From: Crotalaria pallida
Lineage: Eukaryota; Streptophyta; Magnoliopsida; Fabales; Fabaceae
Length of the DNA: 64,000 nucleotides
Direction: 5' to 3'
NCBI GenBank assembly: GCA_037953625.1
Contig: CM075651.1
Location: 105,773,001-105,837,000 of the forward strand
Shown: in pieces, positions 36,411-50,160 of the stretch
Layout of the letters: every line of letters begins with the position of its first letter
Position numbering within the stretch: the stretch's first letter is position 1
Program-made: the position numbers and the translations under genes
The notes under the pieces: generated by a model
The model's input: only the letters and a program-made list of their open reading frames with translations
Told to the model about the DNA's origin: nothing
The model's database searches: none

Positions 36411-39400
36411 GGAATGTGTATTAGGACTTATAATAACCATTAGAATGATCCTAAACAATGCATGGTACCCCAAGGGACGTAGAAGGTGTAGCATAAGTCC
36501 TTGGAGGTTCTAACAAGTGTAGAATGGCTAAGAGAGTATTCTAAAGGCTTAGAATGGTCTAGGAATGTGTATTATTACTTTTAAGAACCATTAGAATGAT
36601 CCTAAACAATGCTTGAGTCCCCAACGGACGTAGAGGGTCTAGCATGAGTTCTTGGAGGTTCTAACAGGTGTAGAATGGTTAAGAGAATATTCTAATGGCT
36701 TAGAATGGTCTAGGAATGTGTATTAGGACTTATAAGAACCATTAGAATGATCCTAAACATTGCTTGAATCCCCAAGGGACATAGAGGGAGTAGCATGAGT
36801 CCTTGGAGGTTCTAACAGGTGTAGAATGGTTAAGAGATTATTCTAAAGGCTTAGAATGGTCTAGGAATGTGTATTAGGTCGTATAAGAACCATTAGAATG
36901 ATCCTAAACAATGCTTGAGTCCCCAAGGGACATAGAGGGTGTAGCATGAGTCCTTGGAGGTTCTAACAAGTGTAGAATGGTTAAGAGAGTATTCTAAAGG
37001 CTTAGAATGGTCTAGGAATGTGTATTAGGACTTATAATAACCATTAGAATGATCATAAACATTGCATGGTACCCCAAGGGACGTAGAGGGTGTAGCATGA
37101 GACCTTGGAGGTTCTAACAAGTGTAGAATGGTTAAGAGAGTATTCTAAAGGCTTAGAATGGTCTAGGAATGTGTATTAGGACTTATAAGAACCATTATAA
37201 TGATCCTAAACAATACTTGAGTCCCCAAGGGACGTAGAGGGTCTATCATGAGACCTAGGAGGTTCTAACAGGTGTAGAATGGTTAAGAGAGTATTCTAAA
37301 GGCTTAGAATTTTCTAGGAATGTGTATTAGGACTTATAATAACCATTAGAATGATCCTAAACATTGCTTGAGTCCCCAAGGGACGTAGAGGGTCTAGAAT
37401 GAGTCCTTGGAGGTTCTAACACGTGTAGAATGGTTAAGAGAGTATTCTAAAGGCTTAGAATGGTCTAGGAATGTGTATTAGGACTTATAAGAACCATTAG
37501 AATGATCCTAAACAATGCTTGAGTCCCCAAGGGACGTAGAGGGTGTAGCATGAGTCCTTGGAGGTTCTAACAAGTGTAGAATGTTTAAGAGAGTATTCTA
37601 AAGGCTTAGAATGGTCTAGGAATGTGTATTAGGACTTATAATAACAATTAGAATGATCCTAAACAATGCTTGAGTCCACAAGGGACGTAGAGGGTGTAGC
37701 ATGAGTCCTTGGAGGTTCTAACAAGTGTAGAATGGTTAAGAAAGTATTCTAAAGGCTTATAATGTTCTAGGAATGTGTATTTGGACTTATAATAACCATT
37801 AGAATGATCCTAAACAATGCATGGTACCCCAAGGGACGTAGAGGGTGTAGCATGAGTCCTTGGAGGTTCTAACAAGTGTACAATGGCTAAGAGAGTATTC
37901 TAAAGGCTTAGAATGGTCTAGGAATGTGTATTAGGTCGTATAAGAACCATTAGAATGATCCTAAGCAATGCTTGAGTCCCCAAGGGACATAAAGGGTGTA
38001 GCATGAGTCCTTGGAGGTTCTAACAAGTGTAGAATGGTTAAGAGAGTATTCTAAAGGCTTAGAATGGTCTAGGAATGTGTATTAGGACTTATAATAACCA
38101 TTAGAATGATCCTAAACAATGCATGGTACCCCAAGGGACGTAGAGGGTGTAGCATAAGTCCTTGGAGGTTCTAACAAGTGTAGAATGGCTAAGAGAGTAT
38201 TCTAAAGGCTTAGAATGGTCTAGGAATGTGTATTATTACTTTTAAGAACCATTAGAATGATCCTAAACAATGCTTGAGTCCCCAACGGACGTAGAGGGTC
38301 TAGCATGAGTTCTTGGAGGTTCTAACAGGTGTAGAATGGTTAAGAGAATATTCTAATGGCTTAGAATGGTCTAGGAATGTGTATTAGGACTTATAAGAAC
38401 CATTAGAATGATCCTAAACATTGCTTGAATCCCCAAGGGACATAGAGGGAGTAGCATGAGTCCTTGGAGGTTCTAACAGGTGTAGAATGGTTAAGAGATT
38501 ATTCTAAAGGCTTAGAATGGTCTAGGAATGTGTATTAGGTCGTATAAGAACCATTAGAATGATCCTAAACAATGCTTGAGTCCCCAAGGGACAGAGAGGG
38601 TGTAGCATGAGTCCTTGGAGGTTCTAACAAGTGTAGAATGGTTAAGAGAGTATTCTAAAGGCTTAGAATGGTCTAGGAATGTGTATTAGGACTTATAATA
38701 ACCATTAGAATGATCATAAACATTGCATGGTACCCCAAGGGACGTAGAGGGTGTAGCATGAGACCTTGGAGGTTCTAACAAGTGTAGAATGGTTAAGAGA
38801 GTATTCTAAAGGCTTAGAATGGTCTAGGAATGTGTATTAGGACTTATAAGAACCATTATAATGATCCTAAACAATACTTGAGTCCCCAAGGGACGTAAAG
38901 GGTCTATCATGAGACCTAGGAGGTTCTAACAGGTGTAGAATGGTTAAGAGAGTATTCTAAAGGCTTAGAATGGTCTAGGAATGTGTATTAGGACTTATAA
39001 TAACCATTAGAATGATCCTAAACATTGCTTGAGTCCCCAAGGGACGTAGAGGGTCTAGAATGAGTCCTTGGAGGTTCTAACACGTGTAGAATGGTTAAGA
39101 GAGTATTCTGAAGGCTTAGAATGGTCTAGGAATGTGTATTAGGACTTATAAGAACCATTAGAATGATCCTAAACAATGCTTGAGTCCCCAAGGGACGTAG
39201 AGGGTGTAACATGAGTCCTTGGAGGTTCTAACAAGTGTAGAATGGTTAAGAGAGTATTCTAAAGGCTTAGAATGGTCTAGGAATGTGTATTAGGACTTAT
39301 AAGAACCATTAGAATGATCCTAAACAATGCTTGAGTCCCCAAGAGACGTAGAGGGTGTAGCATGAGTCCTTGGAGGTTCTAACAAGTGTAGAATGTTTAA

Positions 39401-42400
39401 GAGAGTATTCTAAAGGCTTAGAATGGTCTAGGAATGTGTATTAGGACTTATAATAACAATTAGAATGATCCTAAACAATGCTTGAGTCCACAAGGGACGT
39501 AGAGGGTGTAGCATGAGTCCTTGGAGGTTCTAACAAGTGTAGAATGGTTAAGAAAGTATTCTAAAGGCTTATAATGTTCTAGGAATGTGTATTTGGACTT
39601 ATAATAACCATTAGAATGATCCTAAACAGTGCATGGTACCCCAAGGGACGTAGAGGGTGTAGCATGAGTCCTTGGAGGTTCTAACAAGTGTAGAATGGCT
39701 AAGAGAGTATTCTAAAGGCTTAGAATGGTCTAGGAATGTGTATTAGGTCGTATAAGAACCATTAGAATGATCCTAAGCAATGCTTGAGTCCCCAAGGGAC
39801 ATAGAGGGTGTAGCATGAGTCCTTGGAGGTTCTAACACGTGTAGAATGGTTAAGAGAGTATTCTAAAGGCTTAGAATGGTCTAGGAATGTGTATTAGGAC
39901 TTATAAGAACCATTAGAATGATCCTAAACAATGCTTGAGTCCCCAAGGGACGTTGAGGGTGTAGCATGAGTCCTTGGAGGTTCTAACAAGTGTAGAATGT
40001 TTAAGAGAGTATTCTAAAGGCTTAGAATGGTCTAGGAATGTGTATTAGGACTTATAATAACAATTAGAATGATCCTAAACAATGCTTGAGTCCACAAGGG
40101 ACGTAGAGGGTGTAGCATGAGTCCTTGGAGGTTCTAACAAGTGTAGAATGGTTAAGAAAGTATTCTAAAGGCTTATAATGTTCTAGGAATGTGTATTTGG
40201 ACTTATAATAACCATTAGAATGATCCTAAACAATGCAAGGTACCCCAAGGGACGTAGAGGGTGTAGCATGAGTCCTTGGAGGTTCTAACAAGTGTACAAT
40301 GGCTAAGAGAGTATTCTAAAGGCTTAGAATGGTCTAGGAATGTGTATTAGGTCGTATAAGAACCATTAGAATGATCCTAAGCAATGCTTGAGTCCCCAAG
40401 GGACATAAAGGGTGTAGCATGAGTCCTTGGAGGTTCTAACAAGTGTAGAATGGTTAAGAGAGTATTCTAAAGGCTTAGAATGGTCTAGGAATGTGTATTA
40501 GGACTTATAATAACCATTAGAATGATCCTAAACAATGCATGGTACCCCAAGGGACGTAGAGGGTGTAGCATAAGTCTTTGGAGGTTCTAACAAGTGTAGA
40601 ATGGCTAAGAGAGTATTCTAAAGGCTTAGAATGGTCTAGGAATGTGTATTATTACTTTTAAGAACCATTAGAATGATCCTAAACAATGCTTGAGTCCCCA
40701 ACGGACGTAGAGGGTCTAGCATGAGTTCTTGGAGGTTCTAACAGGTGTAAAATGGTTAAGAGAATATTCTAATGGCTTAGAATGGTCTAGGAATGTGTAT
40801 TAGGACTTATAAGAACCATTAGAATGATCCTAAACATTGCTTGAATCCCCAAGGGACATAGAGGGAGTAGCATGAGTCCTTGGAGGTTCTAACAGGTGTA
40901 GAATGGTTAAGAGATTATTCTAAAGGCTTAGAATGGTCTAGGAATGTGTATTAGGTCGTATAAGAACCATTAGAATGATCCTAAACAATGCTTGAGTCCC
41001 CAAGGGACATAGAGGGTGTAGCATGAGTCCTTGGAGGTTCTAACAAGTGTAGAATGGTTAAGAGAGTATTCTAAAGGCTTAGAATGGTCTAGGAATGTGT
41101 ATTAGGACTTATAATAACCATTAGAATGATCATAAACATTGCATGGTACCCCAAGGGACGTAGAGGGTGTAGCATGAGTCCTTGGAGGTTCTAACAAGTG
41201 TAGAATGTTTAAGAGAGTATTCTAAAGGCTTAGAATGGTCTAGGAATGTGTATTAGGACTTATAATAACAATTAGAATGATCCTAAACAATGCTTGAGTC
41301 CACAAGGGACGTAGAGGGTGTAGCATGAGTCCTTGGAGGTTCTAACAAGTGTAGAATGGTTAAGAAAGTATTCTAAAGGCTTATAATGTTCTAGGAATGT
41401 GTATTTGGACTTATAATAACCATTAGAATGATCCTAAACAGTGCATGGTACCCCAAGGGACGTAGAGGGTGTAGCATGAGTCCTTGGAGGTTCTAACAAG
41501 TGTAGAATGGCTAAGAGAGTATTCTAAAGGCTTAGAATGGTCTAGGAATGTGTATTAGGTCGTATAAGAACCATTAGAATGATCGTAAGCAATGCTTGAG
41601 TCCCCAAGGGACATAGAGGGTGTAGCATGAGTCCTTGGAGGTTCTAACACGTGTAGAATGGTTAAGAGAGTATTCTAAAGACTTAGAATGGTCTAGGAAT
41701 GTGTATTAGGACTTATAAGAACCATTAGAATGATCCTAAACAATGCTTGAGTCCCCAAGGGACGTTGAGGGTGTAGCATGAGTCCTTGGAGGTTCTAACA
41801 AGTGTAGAATGTTTAAGAGAGTATTCTAAAGGCTTAGAATGGTCTAGGAATGTGTATTAGGACTTATAATAACAATTAGAATGATCCTAAACAATGCTTG
41901 AGTCCACAAGGGACGTAGAGGGTGTAGCATGAGTCCTTGGAGGTTCTAACAAGTGTAGAATGGTTAAGAAAGTATTCTAAAGGCTTATAATGTTCTAGGA
42001 ATGTGTATTTGGACTTATAATAACCATTAGAATGATCCTAAACAATGCATGGTACCCCAAGGGACGTAGAGGGTGTAGCATGAGTCCTTGGAGGTTCTAA
42101 CAAGTGTACAATGGCTAAGAGAGTATTCTAAAGGCTTAGAATGGTCTAGGAATGTGTATTAGGTCGTATAAGAACCATTAGAATGATCCTAAGCAATGCT
42201 TGAGTCCCCAAGGGACATAAAGGGTGTAGCATGAGTCCTTGGAGGTTCTAACAAGTGTAGAATGGTTAAGAGAGTATTCTAAAGGCTTAGAATGGTCTAG
42301 GAATGTGTATTAGGACTTATAATAACCATTAGAATGATCCTAAACAATGCATGGTACCCCAAGGGACGTAGAGGGTGTAGCATAAGTCCTTGGAGGTTCT

Positions 42401-43640
42401 AACAAGTGTAGAATGGCAAAGAGAGTATTCTAAAGGCTTAGAATGGTCTAGGAATGTGTATTATTACTTTTAAGAACCATTAGAATGATCCTAAACAATG
42501 CTTGAGTCCCCAACGGACGTAGAGGGTCTAGCATGAGTTCTTGGAGGTTCTAACAGGTGTAGAATGGTTAAGAGAATATTCTAATGGCTTAGAATGGTCT
42601 AGGAATGTGTATTAGGACTTATAAGAACCATTAGAATGATCCTAAACATTGATTGAATCCCCAAGGGACATAGAGGGAGTAGCATGAGTCCTTGGAGGTT
42701 CTAACAGGTGTAGAATGGTTAAGAGATTATTCTAAAGGCTTAGAATGGTCTAGGAATGTGTATTAGGTCGTATAAGAACCATTAGAATGATCCTAAACAA
42801 TGCTTGAGTCCCCAAGGGACATAGAGGGTGTAGCATGAGTCCTTGGAGGTTCTAACAAGTGTAGAATGGTTAAGAGAGTATTCTAAAGGCTTAGAATGGT
42901 CTAGGAATGTGTATTAGGACTTATAATAACCATTAGAATGATCATAAACATTGCATGGTACCCCAAGGGACGTAGAGGGTGTAGCATGAGACCTTGGAGG
43001 TTCTAACAAGTGTAGAATGGTTAAGAGAGTATTCTAAAGGCTTAGAATGGTCTAGGAATGTGTATTAGGACTTATAAGAACCATTATAATGATCCTAAAC
43101 AATACTTGAGTCCCCAAGGGACGTAAAGGGTCTATCATGAGACCTAGGAGGTTCTAACAGGTGTAGAATGGTTAAGAGAGTATTCTAAAGGCTTAGAATG
43201 GTCTAGGAATGTGTATTAGGACTTATAATAACCATTAGAATGATCCTAAACATTGCTTGAGTCCCCAAGGGACGTAGAGGGTCTAGAATGAGTCCTTGGA
43301 GGTTCTAACACGTGTAGAATGGTTAAGAGAGTATTCTGAAGGCTTAGAATGGTCTAGGAATGTGTATTAGGACTTATAAGAACCATTAGAATGATCCTAA
43401 ACAATGCTTGAGTCCCCAAGGGACGTAGAGGGTGTAACATGAGTCCTTGGAGGTTCTAACAAGTGTAGAATGGTTAAGAGAGTATTCTAAAGGCTTAGAA
43501 TGGTCTAGGAATGTGTATTAGGACTTATAAGAACCATTAGAATGATCCTAAACAATGCTTGAGTCCCCAAGGGACGTAGAGGGTGTAGCATGAGTCCTTG
43601 GAGGTTCTAACAAGTGTAGAATGTTTAAGAGAGTATTCTA
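36410..43640 (+). repeat. Copy 2 of the large duplication, one 8-mer unit shorter
   Basis: This segment follows copy 1 directly. Late markers sit 7248 bp from their partners: GGCAAAGAG near 35168 and 42416, TTGATTGAAT at 35401 and 42649, GTAACATGAG near 36186 and 43434. CCCCAAGAGACG at 36317 is not matched: 43565 has the common GGGACG form, so that site was changed or converted after the event. Beyond 43.6 kb the order continues as in 31.0-31.8 kb, at a 12684-bp (84-monomer) offset. Confidence 0.85.
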
Positions 43641-46600
43641 AAGGCTTAGAATGGTCTAGGAATGTGTATTAGGACTTATAATAACAATTAGAATGATCCT
43701 AAACAATGCTTGAGTCCACAAGGGACGTAGAGGGTGTAGCATGAGTCCTTGGAGGTTCTAACAAGTGTAGAATGGTTAAGAAAGTATTCTAAAGGCTTAT
43801 AATGTTCTAGGAATGTGTATTTGGACTTATAATAACCATTAGAATGATCCTAAACAGTGCATGGTACCCCAAGGGACGTAGAGGGTGTAGCATGAGTCCT
43901 TGGAGGTTCTAACAAGTGTAGAATGGCTAAGAGAGTATTCTAAAGGCTTAGAATGGTCTAGGAATGTGTAAAAGGTCGTATAAGAACCATTAGAATGATC
44001 CTAAGCAATGCTTGAGTCCCCAAGGGACATAGAGGGTGTAGCATGAGTCCATGGAGGTTCTAACACGTGTAGAATGGTTAAGAGAGTATTCTAAAGGCTT
44101 AGAATGGTCTAGGAATGTGTATTAGGACTTATAAGAACCATTAGAATGATCCTAAACAATGCTTGAGTCCCCAAGGGACGTTGAGGGTGTAGCATGAGTC
44201 CTTGGAGGTTCTAACAAGTGTAGAATGTTTAAGAGAGTATTCTAAAGGCTTAGAATGGTCTAGGAATGTGTATTAGGACTTATAATAACAATTAGAATGA
44301 TCCTAAACAATGCTTGAGTCCACAAGGGACGTAGAGGGTGTAGCATGAGTCCTTGGAGGTTCTAACAAGTGTAGAATGGTTAAGAAAGTATTCTAAAGGC
44401 TTATAATGTTCTAGGAATGTGTATTTGGACTTATAATAACCATTAGAATGATCCTAAACAATGCATGGTACCCCAAGGGACGTAGAGGGTGTAGCATGAG
44501 TCCTTGGAGGTTCTAACAAGTGTAGAATGGCTAAGAGAGTATTCTAAAGGCTTAGAATGGTCTAGGAATGTGTATTAGGTCGTATATGAACCATTAGAAT
44601 GATCCTAAGCAATGCTTGAGTCCCCAAGGGACATAGAGGGTGTAGCATGAGTCCTTGGAGGTTCTAACAAGTGTAGAATGGTTAAGAGAGTATTCTAAAG
44701 GCTTAGAATGGTCTAGGAATGTGTATTAGGACTTATAAGAACCATTAGAATGATCCTAAACAATGCTTGAGTCCCCAAGGGACGTAGAGGGTGTAGCATG
44801 AGTCCTTGGAGGTTCTAACAAGTGTAGAATGTTTAAGAGAGTATTCTAAAGGCTTAGAATGGTCTAGGAATGTGTATTAGGACTTATAATAACAATTAGA
44901 ATGATCCTAAACAATGCTTGAGTCCACAAGGGACGTAGAGGGTGTAGCATGAGTCCTTGGAGGTTCTAACAAGTGTAGAATGGTTAAGAAAGTATTCTAA
45001 AGGCTTATAATGTTCTAGGAATGTGTATTTGGACTTATAATAACCATTAGAATGATCCTAAACAATGCATGGTACCCCAAGGGACGTAGAGGGTGTAGCA
45101 TGAGTCCTTGGAGGTTCTAACAAGTGTAGAATGGCTAAGAGAGTATTCTAAAGGCTTAGAATGGTCTAGGAATGTGTATTAGGTCGTATAAGAACCATTA
45201 GAATGATCCTAAGCAATGCTTGAGTCCCCAAGGGACATAGAGGGTGTAGCATAAGTCCTTGGAGGTTCTAACAAGTGTAGAATGGTTAAGAGAGTATTCT
45301 AAAGGCTTAGAATGGTCTAGGAATGTGTATTAGGACTTATAAGAACCATTAGAATGATCCTAAACAATGCTTGAGTCCCCAAGGGACGTAGAGGGTGTAG
45401 CATGAGTCCTTGGAGGTTCTAACAAGTGTAGAATGTTTAAGAGAGTATTCTAAAGGCTTAGAATGGTCTAGGAATGTGTATTAGGACTTATAATAACAAT
45501 TAGAATGATCCTAAACAATGCTTGAGTCCACAAGGGACGTAGAGGGTGTAGCATGAGTCCTTGGAGGTTCTAACAAGTGTAGAATGGTTAAGAAAGTATT
45601 CTAAAGGCTTATAATGTTCTAGGAATGTGTATTTGGACTTATAATAACCATTAGAATGATCCTAAACAATGCATGGTACCCCAAGGGACGTAGAGGGTGT
45701 AGCATGAGTCCTTGGAGGTTCTAACAAGTGTAGAATGGCTAAGAGAGTATTCTAAAGGCTTAGAATGGTCTAGGAATGTGTATTAGGTCGTATATGAACC
45801 ATTAGAATGATCCTAAGCAATGCTTGAGTCCCCAAGGGACATAGAGGGTGTAGCATGAGTCCTTGGAGGTTCTAACAAGTGTAGAATGGTTAAGAGAGTA
45901 TTCTAAAGGCTTAGAATGGTCTAGGAATGTGTATTAGGACTTATAAGAACCATTAGAATGATCCTAAACAATGCTTGAGTCCCCAAGGGACGTAGAGGGT
46001 GTAGCATGAGTCCTTGGAGGTTCTAACAAGTGTAGAATGTTTAAGAGAGTATTCTAAAGGCTTAGAATGGTCTAGGAATGTGTATTAGGACTTATAATAA
46101 CAATTAGAATGATCCTAAACAATGCTTGAGTCCACAAGGGACGTAGAGGGTGTAGCATGAGTCCTTGGAGGTTCTAACAAGTGTAGAATGGTTAAGAAAG
46201 TATTCTAAAGGCTTATAATGTTCTAGGAATGTGTATTTGGACTTATAATAACCATTAGAATGATCCTAAACAATGCATGGTACCCCAAGGGACGTAGAGG
46301 GTGTAGCATGAGTCCTTGGAGGTTCTAACAAGTGTAGAATGGCTAAGAGAGTATTCTAAAGGCTTAGAATGGTCTAGGAATGTGTATTAGGTCGTATAAG
46401 AACCATTAGAATGATCCTAAGCAATGCTTGAGTCCCCAAGGGACATAGAGGGTGTAGCATGAGTCCTTGGAGGTTCTAACAAGTGTAGAATGGTTAAGAG
46501 AGTATTCTAAAGGCTTAGAATGGTCTAGGAATGTGTATTAGGACTTATAAGAACCATTAGAATGATCCTAAACAATGCTTGAGTCCCCAAGGGACGTAGA

Positions 46601-47200
46601 GGGTGTAGCATGAGTCCTTGGAGGTTCTAACAAGTGTAGAATGTTTAAGAGAGTATTCTAAAGGCTTAGAATGGTCTAGGAATGTGTATTAGGACTTATA
46701 ATAACAATTAGAATGATCCTAAACAATGCTTGAGTCCACAAGGGACGTAGAGGGTGTAGCATGAGTCCTTGGAGGTTCTAACAAGTGTAGAATGGTTAAG
46801 AAAGTATTCTAAAGGCTTATAATGTTCTAGGAATGTGTATTTGGACTTATAATAACCATTAGAATGATCCTAAACAATGCATGGTACCCCAAGGGACGTA
46901 GAGGGTGTAGCATGAGTCCTTGGAGGTTCTAACAAGTGTAGAATGGCTAAGAGAGTATTCTAAAGGCTTAGAATGGTCTAGGAATGTGTATTAGGACTTA
47001 TAATAACAATTAGAATGATCCTAAACAATGCTTGAGTCCACAAGGGACGTAGAGGGTGTAGCATGAGTCCTTGGAGGTTCTAACAAGTGTAGAATGGTTA
47101 AGAAAGTATTCTAAAGGCTTATAATGTTCTAGGAATGTGTATTTGGACTTATAATAACCATTAGAATGATCCTAAACAATGCATGGTACCCCAAGGGACG
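43500..47200 (+). repeat. 604-bp, 4-monomer HOR array, six units
   Basis: ATGTTTAAG occurs at 43621, 44225, 44829, 45433, 46037 and 46641, exactly 604 bp (4 x 151) apart. The fixed order is an ATGTTTAAG monomer, a TCCACAAGG/GAAAGTATT/TTATAATGTTC monomer, a CATGGTACC monomer and a TCCTAAGC/GACATAG monomer reached through GTCGTATAAG. TCGTATATGAA occurs at about 44580 and 45788, two units apart, so part of the array grew by doubling a dimer of units. Private changes include TGTAAAAGG near 43967 and GTCCATGG near 44047. Near 46.98 kb the order breaks. Confidence 0.88.
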
Positions 47201-47799
47201 TAGAGGGTCTAGCATTAGTCCTTGGAGGTTCTAACAGGTGTAGAATGGTTAAGAGAGTATTCTAAAGGCTTAGAATGGTCTAGGAATGTGTATTAGGACT
47301 TATAAGAACCATTATAATGATCCTAAACAATACTTGAGTCCCCAAGGGACGTAAAGGGTCTATCATGAGACCTAGGAGGTTCTAACAGGTGTAGAATGGT
47401 TAAGAGTGTATTCTAAAGGCTTAGAATGGTCTAGGAATGTGTATTAGGACTTATAATAACCATTAGAATGATCCTAAACATTGCTTGAGTCCCCAAGGGA
47501 CGTAGAGGGTCTAGAATAAGTCCTTGGAGGTTCTAACAAGTGTAGAATGGTCTAGGAATGTGTATTAGGTCGTATAAGAACCATTAGAATGATCCTAAGC
47601 AATGCTTGAGTCCCCAAGGGACATAGAGGGTGTAGCATGAGTCCTTGGAGGTTCTAACAAGTGTAGAATGGTTAAGAGAGTATTCTAAAGGCTTAGAATG
47701 GTCTAGGAATGTGTATTAGGTCGTATAAGAACCATTAGAATGATCCTAAGCAATGCTTGAGTCCCCAAGGGACGTAGAGGGTGTAGCATGAGTCCTTGG

Positions 47800-50160
47800 A
47801 GGTTCTAACAAGTGTAGAATGGTTAAGAGAGTATTCTAAAGGCTTAGAATGGTCTAGGAATGTGTATTAGGACTTATAAGAACCATTAGAATGATCCTAA
47901 ACAATGCTTGAGTCCCCAAGGGACGTAGAGGGTGTAGCATGAGTCCTTGGAGGTTCTAACAAGTGTAGAATGTTTAAGAGAGTATTCTAAAGGCTTAGAA
48001 TGGTCTAGGAATGTGTATTAGGACTTATAATAACAATTAGAATGATCCTAAACAATGCTTGAGTCCACAAGGGACGTAGAGGGTGTAGCATGAGTCCTTG
48101 GAGGTTCTAACAAGTGTAGAATGGTTAAGAAAGTATTCTAAAGGCTTATAATGTTCTAGGAATGTGTATTTGGACTTATAATAACCATTAGAATGATCCT
48201 AAACAATGCATGGTACCCCAAGGGACGTAGAGGGTGTAGCATGAGTCCTTGGAGGTTCTAACAAGTGTAGAATGGCTAAGAGAGTATTCTAAAGGCTTAG
48301 AATGGTCTAGGAATGTGTATTAGGTCGTATAAGAACCATTAGAATGATCCTAAGCAATGCTTGAGTCCCCAAGGGACATAGAGGGTGTAGCATGAGTCCT
48401 TGGAGGTTCTAACAAGTGTAGAATGGTTAAGAGAGTATTCTAAAGGCTTAGAATGGTCTAGGAATGTGTATTAGGACTTATAATAACCATTAGAATGATC
48501 ATAAACATTGCATGGTACCCCAAGGGACGTAGAGGGTGTAGCATGAGACCTTGGAGGTTCTAACAAGTGTAGAATGGTTAAGAGAGTATTCTAAAGGCTT
48601 AGAATGGTCTAGGAATGTGTATTAGGACTTATAAGAACCATTATAATGATCCTAAACAATACTTGAGTCCCCAAGGGACGTAAAGGGTCTATCATGAGAC
48701 CTAGGAGGTTCTAACAGGTGTAGAATGGTTAAGAGAGTATTCTAAAGGCTTAGAATGGTCTAGGAATGTGTATTAGGACTTATAATAACAATTAGAATTA
48801 TCCTAAACATTGCTTGAGTCCCCAAGGGACGTAGAAGGTCTAGAATGAGTCCTTGGAGGTTCTAACAAGTGTAGAATGGTCTAGGAATGTGTATTAGGTC
48901 GTATAAGAACCATTAGAATGATCCTAAGCAATGCTTGAGTCCCCAAGGGACATAGAGGGTGTAGCATGAGTCCTTGGAGGTTCTAACAAGTGTAGAATGG
49001 TTAAGAGAGTATTCTAAAGGCTTAGAATGGTCTAGGAATGTGTATTAGGACTTATAAGAACCATTAGAATGATCCTAAACAATGCTTGAGTCCCCAAGGG
49101 ACGTAGAGGGTGTAGCATGAGTCCTTGGAGGTTCTAACAAGTGTAGAATGTTTAAGAGAGTATTCTAAAGGCTTAGAATGGTCTAGGAATGTGTATTAGG
49201 ACTTATAATAACAATTAGAATGATCCTAAACAATGCTTGAGTCCACAAGGGACGTAGAGGGTGTAGCATGAGTCCTTGGAGGTTCTAACAAGTGTAGAAT
49301 GGTTAAGAAAGTATTCTAAAGGCTTATAATGTTCTAGGAATGTGTATTTGGACTTATAATAACCATTAGAATGATCCTAAACAATGCATGGTACCCCAAG
49401 GGACGTAGAGGGTGTAGCATGAGTCCTTGGAGGTTCTAACAAGTGTAGAATGGCTAAGAGAGTATTCTAAAGGCTTAGAATGGTCTAGGAATGTGTATTA
49501 GGTCGTATAAGAACCATTAGAATGATCCTAAGCAATGCTTGAGTCCCCAAGGGACATAGAGGGTGTAGCATGAGTCCTTGGAGGTTCTAACAAGTGTAGA
49601 ATGGTTAAGAGAGTATTCTAAAGGCTTAGAATGGTCTAGGAATGTGTATTAGGACTTATAATAACCATTAGAATGATCATAAACATTGCATGGTACCCCA
49701 AGGGACGTAGAGGGTGTAGCATGAGACCTTGGAGGTTCTAACAAGTGTAGAATGGTTAAGAGAGTATTCTAAAGGCTTAGAATGGTCTAGGAATGTGTAT
49801 TAGGACTTATAAGAACCATTATAATGATCCTAAACAATACTTGAGTCCCCAAGGGACGTAAAGGGTCTATCATGAGACCTAGGAGGTTCTAACAGGTGTA
49901 GAATGGTTAAGAGAGTATTCTAAAGGCTTAGAATGGTCTAGGAATGTGTATTAGGACTTATAATAACAATTAGAATTATCCTAAACATTGCTTGAGTCCC
50001 CAAGGGACGTAGAAGGTCTAGAATGAGTCCTTGGAGGTTCTAACAAGTGTAGAATGGTCTAGGAATGTGTATTAGGTCGTATAAGAACCATTAGAATGAT
50101 CCTAAGCAATGCTTGAGTCCCCAAGGGACATAGAGGGTGTAGCATGAGTCCTTGGAGGTT
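47800..50160 (+). repeat. 1178-bp, 8-monomer HOR, two copies
   Basis: ATTAGAATTA occurs at 48791 and 49969, ATGTTTAAG at 47970 and 49148, and the 121-bp monomer at 48801 and 49979. All are 1178 bp apart, which is 8 x 151 minus 30. Each unit ends in a short monomer. Confidence 0.82.

Noticed and set aside
36317..36440. Assembly breakpoint rather than a real duplication junction
   Set aside because: I cannot exclude it, but the join is in register, inside one monomer, and the copies differ by private variants and one 8-mer unit, which a simple duplicated contig end would not give. Long reads across the join would settle it.
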